From an uncultured Alkaliphilus sp. (GTDB taxonomy: Bacteria > Bacillota > Clostridia > Peptostreptococcales > Natronincolaceae), in NCBI GenBank assembly GCA_938074565.1, contig CALJEQ010000006.1:451672-515671 (forward strand): a DNA stretch of 64,000 nt, written 5' to 3'. The notes beneath the pieces are model-generated. The model saw nothing but the letters and a program-made list of their open reading frames with translations. It was not told the origin of the DNA and did not search any database. The position numbers and the translations under genes are program-made. Numbering within the stretch: the stretch's first letter is position 1; each line of letters opens with the position of its first letter. Positions 9,276-18,470 of this stretch are shown in pieces.

Positions 9276-9317
9276 AACGCTCAAGTCTTATATTTAATTG
9301 AGGCTTGGGCGTTTTAT
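9276..9317 (+). terminator. Intrinsic terminator after the secreted protein
   Basis: AACGCTCAAGTCT pairs with AGGCTTGGGCGTT across a 12-base loop and is followed by TTATA. The stem is strong, but the T run is short, so partial read-through to the 9352 gene is possible. Confidence 0.65.
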
Positions 9318-9351
9318 AAAGTATATAGTCTTATGAAAAGGAGATAATAAT

Positions 9352-10272
9352 GTGAAAAATTTAGGGAAATTTATACTATTAACGTTAATTCTATTTATCT
9401 CAACTGCATTATTTACCGTAGGCTATTTAGAATACAAAAACATTGGGTACAATAATTGTTTTCAGTACGATTTTATAGTTACTGGACCTATCACAGAAGA
9501 CGAGTATACTAGTTTCAGTAGTTTAGGTATTGTAAAGGGGGTTTTTGAGACAAGACCTCTATATGTAATGAATAATAATAAAGCAGCTGAAATTTTTAAA
9601 GTAACTTATTACAATAATGAAACTGAGACATTGTTACCCTATTCAGAGGAAATAATTTATCATGAGGATGAAAAAAAAATAATTTATAGTGGAATTGATT
9701 ATATAACTGCTTCAAGTCTTAACGTGAAAATAGGGGATACTCTATTATTGGTTTATGATGAAGCGTTGACTATTCCAATAAAGGTTGATACAATTTTTTA
9801 CTCGGCAGGAGAATTGACAAGATCTGTTTGGACTAGGTCAGAGGAATTTAAAAATGTTGTAGAGGGTAAAAAATACAATTATACAAAAGTATTTATAAAA
9901 GCTAATGAAAATCTTCCTATATTAAAGGAGAAGTTAGAAAAATATATTAATGAAGTAAATAGTGAATTAAACCTCTATTCTAATGATGACTTAGTTAATA
10001 ATGCTAAATCAAATTTTAAGTCAACTCTAGTATATGTTGTAGTTGCAATCATATTTTCTTTAATAGGTTATTTGTATTTAACTAATATAATTAGTAAAAA
10101 ACTAATCATATTGAGCTTTATTATATGTAATCTTTCTATACTTTTATTAAAATTAGATTATTTATTTAAGAGTACTTATTATGTAATATTGCTAATTCAA
10201 TTTGTTATTATTTTATTAAAATTGCTTTTAAAACATAGAACTGAATTAATTCATATGCAAAAAACAAGTTGA
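9352..10272 (+). CDS. Four-helix membrane protein of unknown function (FtsX/MacB-like topology)
   Basis: This 306-residue protein has one N-terminal membrane helix (about residues 6-24), an extracytoplasmic domain of about 190 residues, and three closely packed C-terminal helices (about 221-243, 248-266, 273-292). This is the layout of FtsX/MacB-type ABC permeases, but I see no clear family motif and no ATPase gene nearby. The GTG start at 9352 follows AAAAGGAG with 8 bases between. It lies just after the secreted-protein gene, which suggests a shared surface process. The topology is read from hydrophobicity; the family is undetermined. Confidence 0.6.
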   Translation: MKNLGKFILLTLILFISTALFTVGYLEYKNIGYNNCFQYDFIVTGPITEDEYTSFSSLGIVKGVFETRPLYVMNNNKAAEIFKVTYYNNETETLLPYSEEIIYHEDEKKIIYSGIDYITASSLNVKIGDTLLLVYDEALTIPIKVDTIFYSAGELTRSVWTRSEEFKNVVEGKKYNYTKVFIKANENLPILKEKLEKYINEVNSELNLYSNDDLVNNAKSNFKSTLVYVVVAIIFSLIGYLYLTNIISKKLIILSFIICNLSILLLKLDYLFKSTYYVILLIQFVIILLKLLLKHRTELIHMQKTS

Positions 10273-10305
10273 ATCCTCAAATAAAATTCATATAAAAATT
10301 ACAAT

Positions 10306-10345
10306 AAAAGTCAGTCTCTTCTCAAATAAAAGGGTACTGGCTTTT
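10306..10345 (+). terminator. Probable terminator after the 9352 gene
   Basis: AAAAGTCAGT and ACTGGCTTTT form a stem around a 20-base loop, with Ts at the 3' side. Confidence 0.5.
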
Positions 10346-10381
10346 ACAGCAACGGAGAAAATGGAGTATTCTATTAATACA

Positions 10382-10416
10382 AAAATGAGACCATAATTTT
10401 TATATAGCCTCATTTT
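10382..10416 (-). terminator. Probable terminator of the minus-strand clc transcript
   Basis: On the minus strand AAAATGAG and CTCATTTTT flank a 19-base loop, just downstream of the 10442 gene. Confidence 0.45.
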
Positions 10417-10441
10417 CAATATGTTTAATACTTAAATAAAA

Positions 10442-10771
10442 CTAATCTTGCACTATCTCCAGTGCACCAGATTGTTCCATCATTTCTCTTATTCTGTTAG
10501 TGTTATGTTTGGATGTTTCCACTGCAACAATAACTCCAGTGTCGCCTTCTAAACCCTTTATTCCACTGGCAAAGGATCGAAACTCTCCTAAACTATCCCT
10601 CTCTGTTTTAATAAATGAAATATTTTCAGCAGCTTCTTGAAAACTAGACCATTCTTCATTTTCAGATAGACTACTTACAATCATATCTTTTCTATCTAAC
10701 CCAGTATTTCTTAAGCTATCAATTAAAGCGCTTACATCCCTTTTGTCGGTAAAACGACATATTAACCTCAT
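10442..10771 (-). CDS. Hypothetical 109-residue protein
   Basis: I do not recognise this small soluble protein. It has no signal peptide or membrane helix. The pattern beta strand (MRLICRFTD), helix (VSALIDSLRNTG), strand (DMIVSSL), then helix and a second VIVAVET strand looks like a ferredoxin-like alpha/beta fold, reminiscent of YflT-type stress proteins, but this is weak. It begins 51 bases after the stop of the ClC transporter gene on the same strand and is probably cotranscribed with it. AGGTGAT precedes the start. Confidence 0.6.
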   Translation of the reverse strand: MRLICRFTDKRDVSALIDSLRNTGLDRKDMIVSSLSENEEWSSFQEAAENISFIKTERDSLGEFRSFASGIKGLEGDTGVIVAVETSKHNTNRIREMMEQSGALEIVQD

Positions 10772-10822
10772 TAAATCACCTCCATAGTTAGTATAACCTC
10801 TCCATGGAGGGATTATATCCTT

Positions 10823-12136
10823 CTAACTTTGAATTTTTTTCTTCCCCTCAATTGTAGTTATAGTTTCTCCATTGGGTAGATTTAACATTCTACTTTTAGG
10901 TTCAAATATTTTTTGAGCAGCATAAATTCCATGATGACCAGAAAAAATATAACTAACAATACAAGCAATAAAAAAATATTCAATTCCTTTACCATCAAAT
11001 AATTCAAGTGCCAAAAGAAAGCAGGAAATAGGAGCATTTGACGCACCAGCAAATACTGATATTAAACCTAACGCAGCTAGAAAAGATATAGGCATATTAA
11101 AAAAAGGCGCTAATGTATTTCCTAAGGTAGCACCAACAAAGAACAGTGGAATAACTTCTCCACCACGAAAGCCAGTCCCCATCGTTATGGCAGTAAATAT
11201 TATTTTTGCTAAAAATGCGAAGGGAGGGACTTTCCCTTCAAAGGATCTTTCAACCATTGGTAAACCACGGCCTAGATAATCCCTAGAACCGATAAGGTAG
11301 ACTAAAGCTAAAATGATTATTCCACCAACAAAACCTCTTAACATTAAATTTTTTAAATATTTCTCTGAATATTGCTTTATGCTGTGTCTTAGTTGGCTGT
11401 AAATTACACTAGAGAAACTAAAAATAATAGAAACAATAATAATTTTTAGTATAGTTATGGCTGTTAAGTCTGGTAAACTTTTTATTATAAGATGCTCATG
11501 TTCAACTCCCCATGCTGTTGAAACGTAATGACCAACAAAGCTTGAAACAAAACAAGGAACTAAGGCTTCATATTTCATTTTCCCTAAAGAAATCACTTCC
11601 ATTCCAAAAATTGTCCCTGTTAATGGAGTACCAAAGGCGGAACCAAAACCGCCACTTATGCCACTCATTATTAAAATTCTTTGATCTATTTCATTAACTT
11701 TAAAAACACGATTAACAGCTTCGGCTATGCTGGTTCCCATTTGTATTGCCGCCCCTTCTCTACCTGTAGAACCACCAAAAAGGTGGGTAATAAAGGTAGA
11801 AATAAATACGATGGGTCCCATTCTTAATGGAATTTTCCCTTGACCATGATGAATATGTTCTAAAATAAGGTCATTTCCTTTACGGGAATTTGCCCCATGA
11901 TAGCGATATAAGTAGCCAATTACAATACCACCTAGAGGAAGAAGAAAGATTAACATTGGATTATTTTCTCTAGTATCAGTTAAAAAATCATTTGTATTTA
12001 ATAATAATGTAGATGTAGAGCCCACTAAAATACCTATAATGCTTCCCCAAAAAGTCCATTTAACAAGGGTGGTAATAAATGTAATGTACTTTGTTTTTTC
12101 AGTGGGGCTAAAAAATTTATTTATAAGATTTTCCAT
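10823..12136 (-). CDS. ClC-family anion channel/antiporter
   Basis: This 437-residue polytopic membrane protein has the ClC core: GGSTGREGAAIQMG with the gating glutamate, GGFGSAFGTPLTGTIFGMEV, and GTGFRGGEVIPLFFVGATLGN. In canonical Cl- exchangers the first filter motif is GSGIP. Here the equivalent stretch reads GQGKIPLRMGP, without the chloride-coordinating Ser. This resembles a distinct bacterial branch that includes fluoride/proton antiporters (CLC-F), so the ion is uncertain. No fluoride riboswitch is seen upstream. An AAGGAGGC site precedes the ATG. The gene lies 62 bases after the DUF1657 gene on the same strand. Confidence 0.88.
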   Translation of the reverse strand: MENLINKFFSPTEKTKYITFITTLVKWTFWGSIIGILVGSTSTLLLNTNDFLTDTRENNPMLIFLLPLGGIVIGYLYRYHGANSRKGNDLILEHIHHGQGKIPLRMGPIVFISTFITHLFGGSTGREGAAIQMGTSIAEAVNRVFKVNEIDQRILIMSGISGGFGSAFGTPLTGTIFGMEVISLGKMKYEALVPCFVSSFVGHYVSTAWGVEHEHLIIKSLPDLTAITILKIIIVSIIFSFSSVIYSQLRHSIKQYSEKYLKNLMLRGFVGGIIILALVYLIGSRDYLGRGLPMVERSFEGKVPPFAFLAKIIFTAITMGTGFRGGEVIPLFFVGATLGNTLAPFFNMPISFLAALGLISVFAGASNAPISCFLLALELFDGKGIEYFFIACIVSYIFSGHHGIYAAQKIFEPKSRMLNLPNGETITTIEGKKKIQS

Positions 12137-12198
12137 TTAAGTGCCTCCTTAATAGAGGAATTAAAATTATAATTAATATTTAAATATAATTTTAATTA

Positions 12199-12411
12199 TT
12201 AATTATTAAAATCTTGATATAACTGATTATTAAGGGTTAGATATTCTAATCTGCTATTGAGAAATTGTATATGTTTATCCATATCGGACTTCATATTATT
12301 AAACATTTGTTTTACCTGTTGATCATCGGTGGAATGGGCCATCATAGCGTAATTGCCCTTGTTAGCTTCACACATTGCAACAGCCTTTTCATAATCACTT
12401 TTAACTGTCAC
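12199..12411 (-). CDS. DUF1657 family protein
   Basis: This 70-residue helical protein ends in DDQQVKQMFNNM and HIQFLNSRLEYL, the helix pair typical of DUF1657, a family found mainly in spore-forming Firmicutes. I moved the start from the track's 12450 to a GTG at 12411, giving MTVKSDYEKAV, because family members begin with MTV and AAAGGAG lies 11 bases upstream. The extra N-terminal residues of the track ORF cover that ribosome binding site. The function is not known; a link with spores or stress is inferred from family distribution. Confidence 0.7.
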   Translation of the reverse strand: MTVKSDYEKAVAMCEANKGNYAMMAHSTDDQQVKQMFNNMKSDMDKHIQFLNSRLEYLTLNNQLYQDFNN

Positions 12412-12450
12412 TTTTGCATCATCTCCTTTCATCACAGTTAGTTTAACCAA

Positions 12451-12971
12451 TATTTTTATTATTAATGCTTAAGTAAATTAATCTAGTTATCCAGAAACTA
12501 AGTGTTAGCTGAATATATATATTATTATAAATAGAAAGTGAATCTTCACTTGTGCTGGTCATTTAATTTTAATAAATAACTGTTTTTAAGAAAAAAAACT
12601 GTAGTTTATGGTATAATAACTATATGTGTAACTAATTCTAGAAGGGGTTAAAGCTCCTAATTAGTGCAATGATCTTATGAAGAATCAGAAAGAACTTTGT
12701 GAAATTATAATAGAGTACTGTTTTTTTATGAATAGTTTTATTAAACACAATATTAATGAGTATATTTAGTAACGTATATCATTTTTGTAAAGGAAAATAC
12801 AATTATTTGTCGAATATAAAATTATGTTAATATTCATTATTATCTAAGTAATGTTTAAATTAGCAATTTAAAATTTATTAAAGGATAAAAAGAAAAACAA
12901 ACATTCTATACTTTTAGTCGTAAATATGACTGTAGGGTGTTGAGGATGTTAGAAGGAGGAACAAAAATGCT
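12451..12971 (+). other. 520-base intergenic region ahead of the Ter island
   Basis: No gene is seen. A TATAAT occurs at 12612-12617, followed by a possible structured leader: ACTAATT/AATTAGT (12631-12665) around AGAAGGGGTTAAAGCTCCT, a GATCTT/AAGAATC hairpin near 12670, and a T run at about 12719-12727. A small hairpin AGTC/GACT lies near 12920. The ribosome binding site GGAGGA (12955-12960) serves the 12972 gene. I cannot match this to a known riboswitch class. Confidence 0.4.
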
Positions 12972-14597
12972 ATGGGGGATGTAAATTTCAACAACCTTGC
13001 CATAAACACCATAAAATGTAAAGCTAATAGCATTTATGAAGATATTTTTGTCTTACCTAAAGATCGACGTGGGTTTGCTTATAATAAGCAATTAATGGTA
13101 ATGCCCACCTATTTTTATAGGATTATTGGCATCGATGACGAAGTAAGTTATGAATTAAGACTATTAGAGCTTCATCAGAAATTGACAGAGTTTGATGGTA
13201 TATATTTGAAGTTTGATAAGAGTTTAGATCGTGCTATTCCCAATGACTTTATACAAAAAACCAATCAATACTGGAACCAGATGAGTAATGTCAATTCACC
13301 AGCAGCAGGTACCATTGTGGAGTTTACCATTAAGCCAGAAATATTGACATCCATAAATCCTACTAAAAATAAATTGATAAAAGATAAATTGATTATTTTA
13401 TTAGATGTTTTTATGGCGAATCAGAAAAATTTAAATATTGTAAAAAATTTATATATAAAGCTACTTTATTGGATCGAAAAATATGCTATTCCCGTGTTAA
13501 GGGCATACCAGTATGGTGAAATGAATCCTAAAGTGTTGTTTTATGGAGAAATTCAAAGGGATGAAGTATACTTTTTAATTTTCTTGTCGTTGATGGGATT
13601 CGACGTCCTTTACTTTAACTCCTTTGAAGAAGGTCGATTTGATGACATCCCTAAAATAGAAGTCTACACCAATTTAATGGAATATCCTCATCGTAAGTCC
13701 CTTAAGTCCTTTCCTGTAGTTGCAAAGGTAAAGAGGCAAGAGACGGTAGCCTATAGAGCTTCTGTAGAGATAGATCACATATTACATACGGAGGATAGTG
13801 GTGTATATAAACCATGGCAGTTTGAAAATCATGAAGTGGTGGTTAGTTCCCTTAAGACCACCTATGATGAACTGTTTATCCTTTGGAAAGAGGATGCAAG
13901 ATTTAGAGAAGGCTTTAAAGCTGATAAGAATAAAATATATGTTCCTAATATATTTGCAAAAATTAGTGGAACCTTAGCGGATATGAATGCATACTGGACT
14001 AACTTTAACTTATTGTTGGAGAAGAAAGAATCCTCAATCTTAATTGAGAAAATTCCCTTTACTCCTTCTAGAAACTATTTAGTAAATCGTAATGTATTAA
14101 ATATAGATGGGAGCCTTAACTTAGATAAGGTTAAACAATTAAATGAGTATCGATTCCATTATTTAAAGACATCAGTACAAAATTTGATTCTTAATAAGTT
14201 GAATGAGTTGATTATTTCAGAAGATTTCTTTAGCTTTCAAGTTACTGCTGAGTTTAAAACTAAGGCTTTATATACTATATTATCCTTAGATAAATCATAT
14301 TTAGATTTGATTCAGAAGTTTGATTATCCTTATAATATTCCTAAAATTGTTGTTTTTGATGGGGATGAAAATACTTTCTCGATGGAAGATATTATCATTC
14401 TAACTTTTTTACATTTTGTTGGGTTTGATATAGCCATATTTACCCCTACAGGATATAACAATATTGAGAATGGTGTCCTTCAATCCTATTACGATGTTCA
14501 TAAGTTGGAGGAGTTAAAATTTGATTTAAATCTTGTTACACAACAGCAGAATAAAACAGGTAAACTTAAAAAAGGATTTTTGTGGTTTTTTCAATAA
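12972..14597 (+). CDS. YceG-like protein of the Ter biosynthetic module
   Basis: This 541-residue cytoplasmic protein resembles the Bacillus YceG family, which is encoded beside TelA and TerD proteins. It has paired segments of similar design (VLFYGEIQRDEVYFLIFLSLMGFDVLYFN, and KIVVFDGDENTFSMEDIIILTFLHFVGFDIAIF), suggesting two related alpha/beta domains. No established catalytic motif is evident, and the biochemical role of the family is unknown. GGAGGA lies 11 bases upstream; a five-codon frame from ATG 12967 overlaps the start. The telA gene follows after 30 bases. Confidence 0.78.
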   Translation: MGDVNFNNLAINTIKCKANSIYEDIFVLPKDRRGFAYNKQLMVMPTYFYRIIGIDDEVSYELRLLELHQKLTEFDGIYLKFDKSLDRAIPNDFIQKTNQYWNQMSNVNSPAAGTIVEFTIKPEILTSINPTKNKLIKDKLIILLDVFMANQKNLNIVKNLYIKLLYWIEKYAIPVLRAYQYGEMNPKVLFYGEIQRDEVYFLIFLSLMGFDVLYFNSFEEGRFDDIPKIEVYTNLMEYPHRKSLKSFPVVAKVKRQETVAYRASVEIDHILHTEDSGVYKPWQFENHEVVVSSLKTTYDELFILWKEDARFREGFKADKNKIYVPNIFAKISGTLADMNAYWTNFNLLLEKKESSILIEKIPFTPSRNYLVNRNVLNIDGSLNLDKVKQLNEYRFHYLKTSVQNLILNKLNELIISEDFFSFQVTAEFKTKALYTILSLDKSYLDLIQKFDYPYNIPKIVVFDGDENTFSMEDIIILTFLHFVGFDIAIFTPTGYNNIENGVLQSYYDVHKLEELKFDLNLVTQQQNKTGKLKKGFLWFFQ

Positions 14598-14627
14598 GAG
14601 TAATAATTATATTTGGAGGGATTTAAA

Positions 14628-15701
14628 ATGAGTGAAATATTAGAGGTACACGAAATTGATCTTGATAAAAAAGCGCTTGAGGTAGCAAATAGGGTAAAGT
14701 CATCACCTGAAATACAAAAACTAGCAACACAATTAGATATTAGAAATGCTCAATCTATTATGTCTTTTGGACAAGAAACAGCTGTTGAAATTTCAAAATT
14801 TAGTGATAGGATATTATCTTCTATTAGTAATTCTTCTGTTGAGGATAGTGGTAAGATGCTACAACAGTTAAATTCTATTATGTCAAAGTTTGATCCTAAA
14901 GATTTTATAGATGAAAAACAAGGATTGTTAAGTAAAATTTTTAACAAGGTTAAAAATGACATCAATAAACTCTTAGCAAAGTACCAAACTATGGATAAGG
15001 AAATCTCAAAAGTATATGTAGAAATTAAACAATATGAAGGTGAAATAAACAAAACTAATCTTATGTTGGAAGAAATGTTTGAAAAAAACCTAATATATTA
15101 TGAAAATCTAGAAAAATATATTCAAGCAGGGTATATTATATTAGATAATATGAAAAGTAATGTTATTCCTCAATTGGAGCAAAAGGCTGCTGCTGGACAA
15201 CAAATAGATAGCATAAATTTACAAAACGCACTTCAAGCACTGGAAATGGTAGATCAAAGAGTACAAGATCTAGAGATGGCTAAAATGGTATCATTACAAA
15301 CAGCACCCCAAATTAAATTAATTCAAAGGGGTAACTATAATCTATTAAGAAAAATTGGTAGTGCCTTTGTAATAACTATACCAGTATTTAAGTCTGGTTT
15401 AATACAAGCTATCGCAATAAAAAGACAAAAAATACAAGCTGAAGCAATGAAGGCGTTGGATGAAAAAACCAATGAAATGTTATTAAGAAACGCCCAAAAT
15501 ATTGCCAGTAACTCTGTAGATATAGCCAGACTAACCTCAGGCTCTAGTATTAAGGTAGAAACATTAGAAAAGACATTTGAAACCATTATGAAGGGTATTG
15601 AAGAAACAAAACAAATAGAGGTGGAGAATAGACAAAATCGTGAAGATGGTAGAAAACGATTATTGGAGTTACAAAACAAGTTAGAAAAAAGTAATAATTA
15701 A
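14628..15701 (+). CDS. telA: TelA/KlaA-type toxic anion resistance protein (YceH-like)
   Basis: This 357-residue helical protein is the usual partner of TerD and YceG proteins. Long coiled-coil helices cover about residues 90-190 and 290-355. Family-typical stretches include RNAQSIMSFGQETAVEISKFSDRIL near the start and FVITIPVFKSGLIQAIAIKRQ. No signal peptide or transmembrane helix is clear. I start at ATG 14628, behind TTGGAGGG; the track start at 14613 places that site inside the gene. Homologues are linked to tellurite and bacteriocin resistance and to membrane stress; the molecular activity is unknown. Confidence 0.9.
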   Translation: MSEILEVHEIDLDKKALEVANRVKSSPEIQKLATQLDIRNAQSIMSFGQETAVEISKFSDRILSSISNSSVEDSGKMLQQLNSIMSKFDPKDFIDEKQGLLSKIFNKVKNDINKLLAKYQTMDKEISKVYVEIKQYEGEINKTNLMLEEMFEKNLIYYENLEKYIQAGYIILDNMKSNVIPQLEQKAAAGQQIDSINLQNALQALEMVDQRVQDLEMAKMVSLQTAPQIKLIQRGNYNLLRKIGSAFVITIPVFKSGLIQAIAIKRQKIQAEAMKALDEKTNEMLLRNAQNIASNSVDIARLTSGSSIKVETLEKTFETIMKGIEETKQIEVENRQNREDGRKRLLELQNKLEKSNN

Positions 15702-15766
15702 TGAAAATTGGTAATAATAGTTGATAATTGTATACAAATATAAAAGAAAAGAAGGAAGGTATTATT

Positions 15767-16348
15767 ATGGCAATTAGTTTGAGTAAAGGTCAAAAAGTTG
15801 AATTAACAAAGGGAAATCCAGGACTTAGTAAAATTATAGTAGGTCTGGGATGGGATATTAATAAATATGACGGAGGCTCACAATTTGATTTAGACACAGC
15901 GGCTTTTTTATTAGGAGAATGGGGAGCTGTAACAGGTGATTCGGATTTTGTATTTTACAATAATTTAATGCATCCATCTAATTCAGTACAACATTTGGGA
16001 GATAACTTAACAGGTGAAGGAGATGGGGATGACGAGCAAGTTAAGGTTGATTTAAGTAAAGTACCTGCTAACGTACACCGTATTGCCTTTACCGTAACAA
16101 TTCATGATGCTGAACAACGGGCGCAAAATTTTGGACAAGTTTCCAACTCTTATATTAGAATATTTAAAGAAGACACAGGAGAAGAACTAATCCGTTATGA
16201 TTTAGGGGAAGACTTTAGTGTTGAAACTGCCCTTACAGTGGGAGAACTCTATCGTCATGGTGCTGAATGGAAATTCAATGCCATTGGTAGCGGGTTCCAA
16301 GGTGGATTATCAGCCCTTTGTCAAAATTTTGGAATTAGCTTAGCTTAA
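15767..16348 (+). CDS. terD: TerD family calcium-binding stress protein (first paralogue)
   Basis: This 193-residue protein has the TerD pattern: [36 protein letters not shown] and the acidic loop [16 protein letters not shown]. In characterised TerD domains these Asp-rich loops bind calcium. The start is ATG 15767 after GAAGGAAGG; the upstream TTG in the track is not credible. It is about 80% similar by eye to the third paralogue at 17767 and less similar to the second. It is likely cytoplasmic or at the inner membrane face, in a metal-sensing complex with TelA and the P-type ATPase. Confidence 0.93.
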   Translation: MAISLSKGQKVELTKGNPGLSKIIVGLGWDINKYDGGSQFDLDTAAFLLGEWGAVTGDSDFVFYNNLMHPSNSVQHLGDNLTGEGDGDDEQVKVDLSKVPANVHRIAFTVTIHDAEQRAQNFGQVSNSYIRIFKEDTGEELIRYDLGEDFSVETALTVGELYRHGAEWKFNAIGSGFQGGLSALCQNFGISLA

Positions 16349-16370
16349 ATAAGTTAAAGGGGGAGAAATA

Positions 16371-17054
16371 ATGGAGTATAAAATACTATATGAACAAGCC
16401 TTTCCTATCGTGGAAGTTAAACTACAAAAAGGCGAAAGCTTGAAGGCAGAATCTGATGCTATGGTTTCCATGTCGCCAACTGTAGATTTAAATGGTAAAA
16501 TGGAAGGTGGCTTATTAAAAGGATTAGGAAGAATGCTGGCAGGAGAAAAATTCTTTTTTCAGACTCTTATTGCCAATAGAGGAAATGGTCAAGTTCTTTT
16601 AGCACCTTCTATCCCTGGCACAATAACAGATATAACTTTAGATGGTTCCTATGGTCTATGTGTACAAAAAGATGGCTTTTTAGCAGCCACAGAACATATT
16701 GAAGTATCTACTCAAATGCAGAATCTTACTAGAGGATTATTTTCAGGAGAAGGCTTTTTTATTCTAAAAATAAGTGGAAGAGGCACAGCCTTTATTAATT
16801 CTTACGGAGCGATTCACCCAATTAACTTAGAAGCGGGAGAAGAGGTAATTATTGATAATGCCCATTTGGTAGCATGGCCTGATTATATGAGCTACAAGAT
16901 TGAAAAGGCTTCAAAGGGTTGGGTGTCCAGCTTTACTTCAGGAGAAGGTTTAGTTTGTCGATTTACAGGACCTGGGACTGTGTTGATTCAAACCAGAAAT
17001 CCTAAAGGGTTTGGTTCATGGATACAGCAATTCATTCCTGTTAATAATAAGTAA
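16371..17054 (+). CDS. AIM24/TIGR00266 family protein
   Basis: This 227-residue all-beta protein has the AIM24 signatures VKLQKGESLKAESDAMVSM, GGLLKGLGRMLAGEKFFFQ and AHLVAWPDYM, followed by a late GPGTVLIQTRNP. Bacterial members of this family often sit in Ter loci and are thought to form beta-prism scaffolds; the exact role is unknown. Here it lies between two terD genes, 22 bases after the first and 34 before the next, in the same orientation, so it is part of the operon. GGGGGAG precedes the ATG. Confidence 0.88.
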   Translation: MEYKILYEQAFPIVEVKLQKGESLKAESDAMVSMSPTVDLNGKMEGGLLKGLGRMLAGEKFFFQTLIANRGNGQVLLAPSIPGTITDITLDGSYGLCVQKDGFLAATEHIEVSTQMQNLTRGLFSGEGFFILKISGRGTAFINSYGAIHPINLEAGEEVIIDNAHLVAWPDYMSYKIEKASKGWVSSFTSGEGLVCRFTGPGTVLIQTRNPKGFGSWIQQFIPVNNK

Positions 17055-17088
17055 AACCTTTCAAAACTCATTTAGGGGGGAATTATAG

Positions 17089-17700
17089 ATGGCAATTAAT
17101 TTACAAAAAGGGCAAAAAATAGATTTAACAAAGGGAAATGCCGGTTTATCTGAAATTATGGTTGGGTTAGGTTGGGACTCAGCTAATCAAAACAATTCTG
17201 GTTCTGGAATATTTGGAAAACTTTTCGGTGGTGCTCAAGCACCTAATATAGATTGTGATGCTTCTGTATTAATGCTAAATGAAAATGATAAATTGGTTAA
17301 TAATAAAAATTTAATCTATTTCGGAAACCTTAAAAGTAACTGTGGTAGTGTAAGACATACTGGTGATAATTTAACTGGAGACGGTGATGGAGATGATGAA
17401 GAAATCATCGTTAATTTACAGAAAGTACCACCAAATATTAATAAGCTAGTATTTGTTGTTAATATTTATGATTGTATTAAAAGAAATCAACATTTTGGTA
17501 TGATTAATAATGCATATATTCGAGTTATTAATATGTCAAATAAACAAGAACTAATTAGATTTAATTTGACAGAAGATCATTCTGGAAAAACCACTCTTAT
17601 AGTGGGGGAAATATATAGACATGGCAACGAATGGAAGTTTGCAGCCATAGGGCAAGGAACACAAGATACTTCTCTTAGTGAGATTATTAAAAAGTACTAG
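17089..17700 (+). CDS. TerD family protein, divergent TerZ-like paralogue
   Basis: This 203-residue member keeps the TerD framework ([45 protein letters not shown]). It has a glycine-rich insertion of about ten residues (SGIFGKLFGGAQ) before the first acidic loop, and that loop reads NIDCDASVLML instead of DFDLDASAF. This form resembles TerZ-type proteins. The C-terminus is also shortened and lacks the GGLxALC end of the other two. It may bind metal or partners differently. AGGGGGG lies before the ATG. Confidence 0.9.
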   Translation: MAINLQKGQKIDLTKGNAGLSEIMVGLGWDSANQNNSGSGIFGKLFGGAQAPNIDCDASVLMLNENDKLVNNKNLIYFGNLKSNCGSVRHTGDNLTGDGDGDDEEIIVNLQKVPPNINKLVFVVNIYDCIKRNQHFGMINNAYIRVINMSNKQELIRFNLTEDHSGKTTLIVGEIYRHGNEWKFAAIGQGTQDTSLSEIIKKY

Positions 17701-17766
17701 TCTTACTAAGGTTTGATAATAAATTTATGGAATGTAAATTATGAGTAATGAAAGGGGATAGAAGAA

Positions 17767-18348
17767 ATGACAATTAATTTATCAAAGGGACAAAAAATAG
17801 ATTTAACTAAAGGTAGTCCTAACTTAACTAAAATTATAGTAGGATTAGGTTGGGATACTAATAAATATTCTGGTGGATATGACTTTGACCTAGATGCTTC
17901 GGCTTTTATAGTAAGAGCAAATGGGAAATCATTAAATGAGAATGATTTTATCTTCTATAATAACCTTGAAGGTGGAGACGGGTCAGTAATTCATACAGGG
18001 GATAATAGAACTGGTGATGGAGATGGAGATGACGAACAAATTAAAGTTGATTTTTCGAAAGTTCCAGCTTATGTTGATAGAATTGCAATTACGGTTACAA
18101 TTCACGATGCAATACAGAGAGCTCAAAATTTTGGACAAGTATCTAATGCCTATGTAAGGGTAGTAAATGAAGAAACTAATGAAGAAATTTTAAGATACGA
18201 CCTTGCAGAAGAGTTCTCTATAGAGACCGCATTAGTGGTATGTGAAATCTACCGATATAATAACGAATGGAAATTTAGTGCTATTGGAAGTGGTTTTCAA
18301 GGTGGTTTAGCAGCTCTTTGCAACAATTACGGACTAGATGTAGGTTAA
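17767..18348 (+). CDS. terD: TerD family calcium-binding stress protein (third paralogue)
   Basis: This 193-residue protein has both calcium-type loops intact ([12 protein letters not shown] and [18 protein letters not shown]) and the conserved end [16 protein letters not shown]. It closely matches the 15767 paralogue, which suggests a tandem duplication with the AIM24 and TerZ-like genes between. AAAGGGG lies upstream. A strong hairpin follows the stop, before the P-type ATPase gene, so the ATPase may be expressed at a different level from the TerD proteins. Confidence 0.93.
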   Translation: MTINLSKGQKIDLTKGSPNLTKIIVGLGWDTNKYSGGYDFDLDASAFIVRANGKSLNENDFIFYNNLEGGDGSVIHTGDNRTGDGDGDDEQIKVDFSKVPAYVDRIAITVTIHDAIQRAQNFGQVSNAYVRVVNEETNEEILRYDLAEEFSIETALVVCEIYRYNNEWKFSAIGSGFQGGLAALCNNYGLDVG

Positions 18349-18383
18349 ATAATATATGACTTTTTAGGAATTATGGAAATAGA

Positions 18384-18425
18384 AACAAGGGTGTACAATT
18401 AGTATTTACTAATTGCACCCTTGTC
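18384..18425 (+). terminator. Strong hairpin between terD and the P-type ATPase (attenuator?)
   Basis: ACAAGGGTG and CACCCTTGT, with inner arms CAATTAGTA and TACTAATTG, give a stem of about 18 base pairs with a two-base loop. The following bases CTTAAG are not a good T tract, so this may attenuate or stabilise rather than end transcription. Confidence 0.55.
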
Positions 18426-18470
18426 TTAAGTTATATTTTCTAAATTGTAAACAATTAAGGAGATGAGAGT

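Noticed and set aside
12137-12198. Fluoride riboswitch upstream of the ClC gene
   Set aside because: The 62-base gap holds only a ribosome binding site and AT-rich sequence; no conserved crcB-motif blocks are seen.
12967-12984. Five-codon frame overlapping the YceG-like start
   Set aside because: Too short to support as a gene; possibly chance, though closer to the GGAGGA site than the real start.
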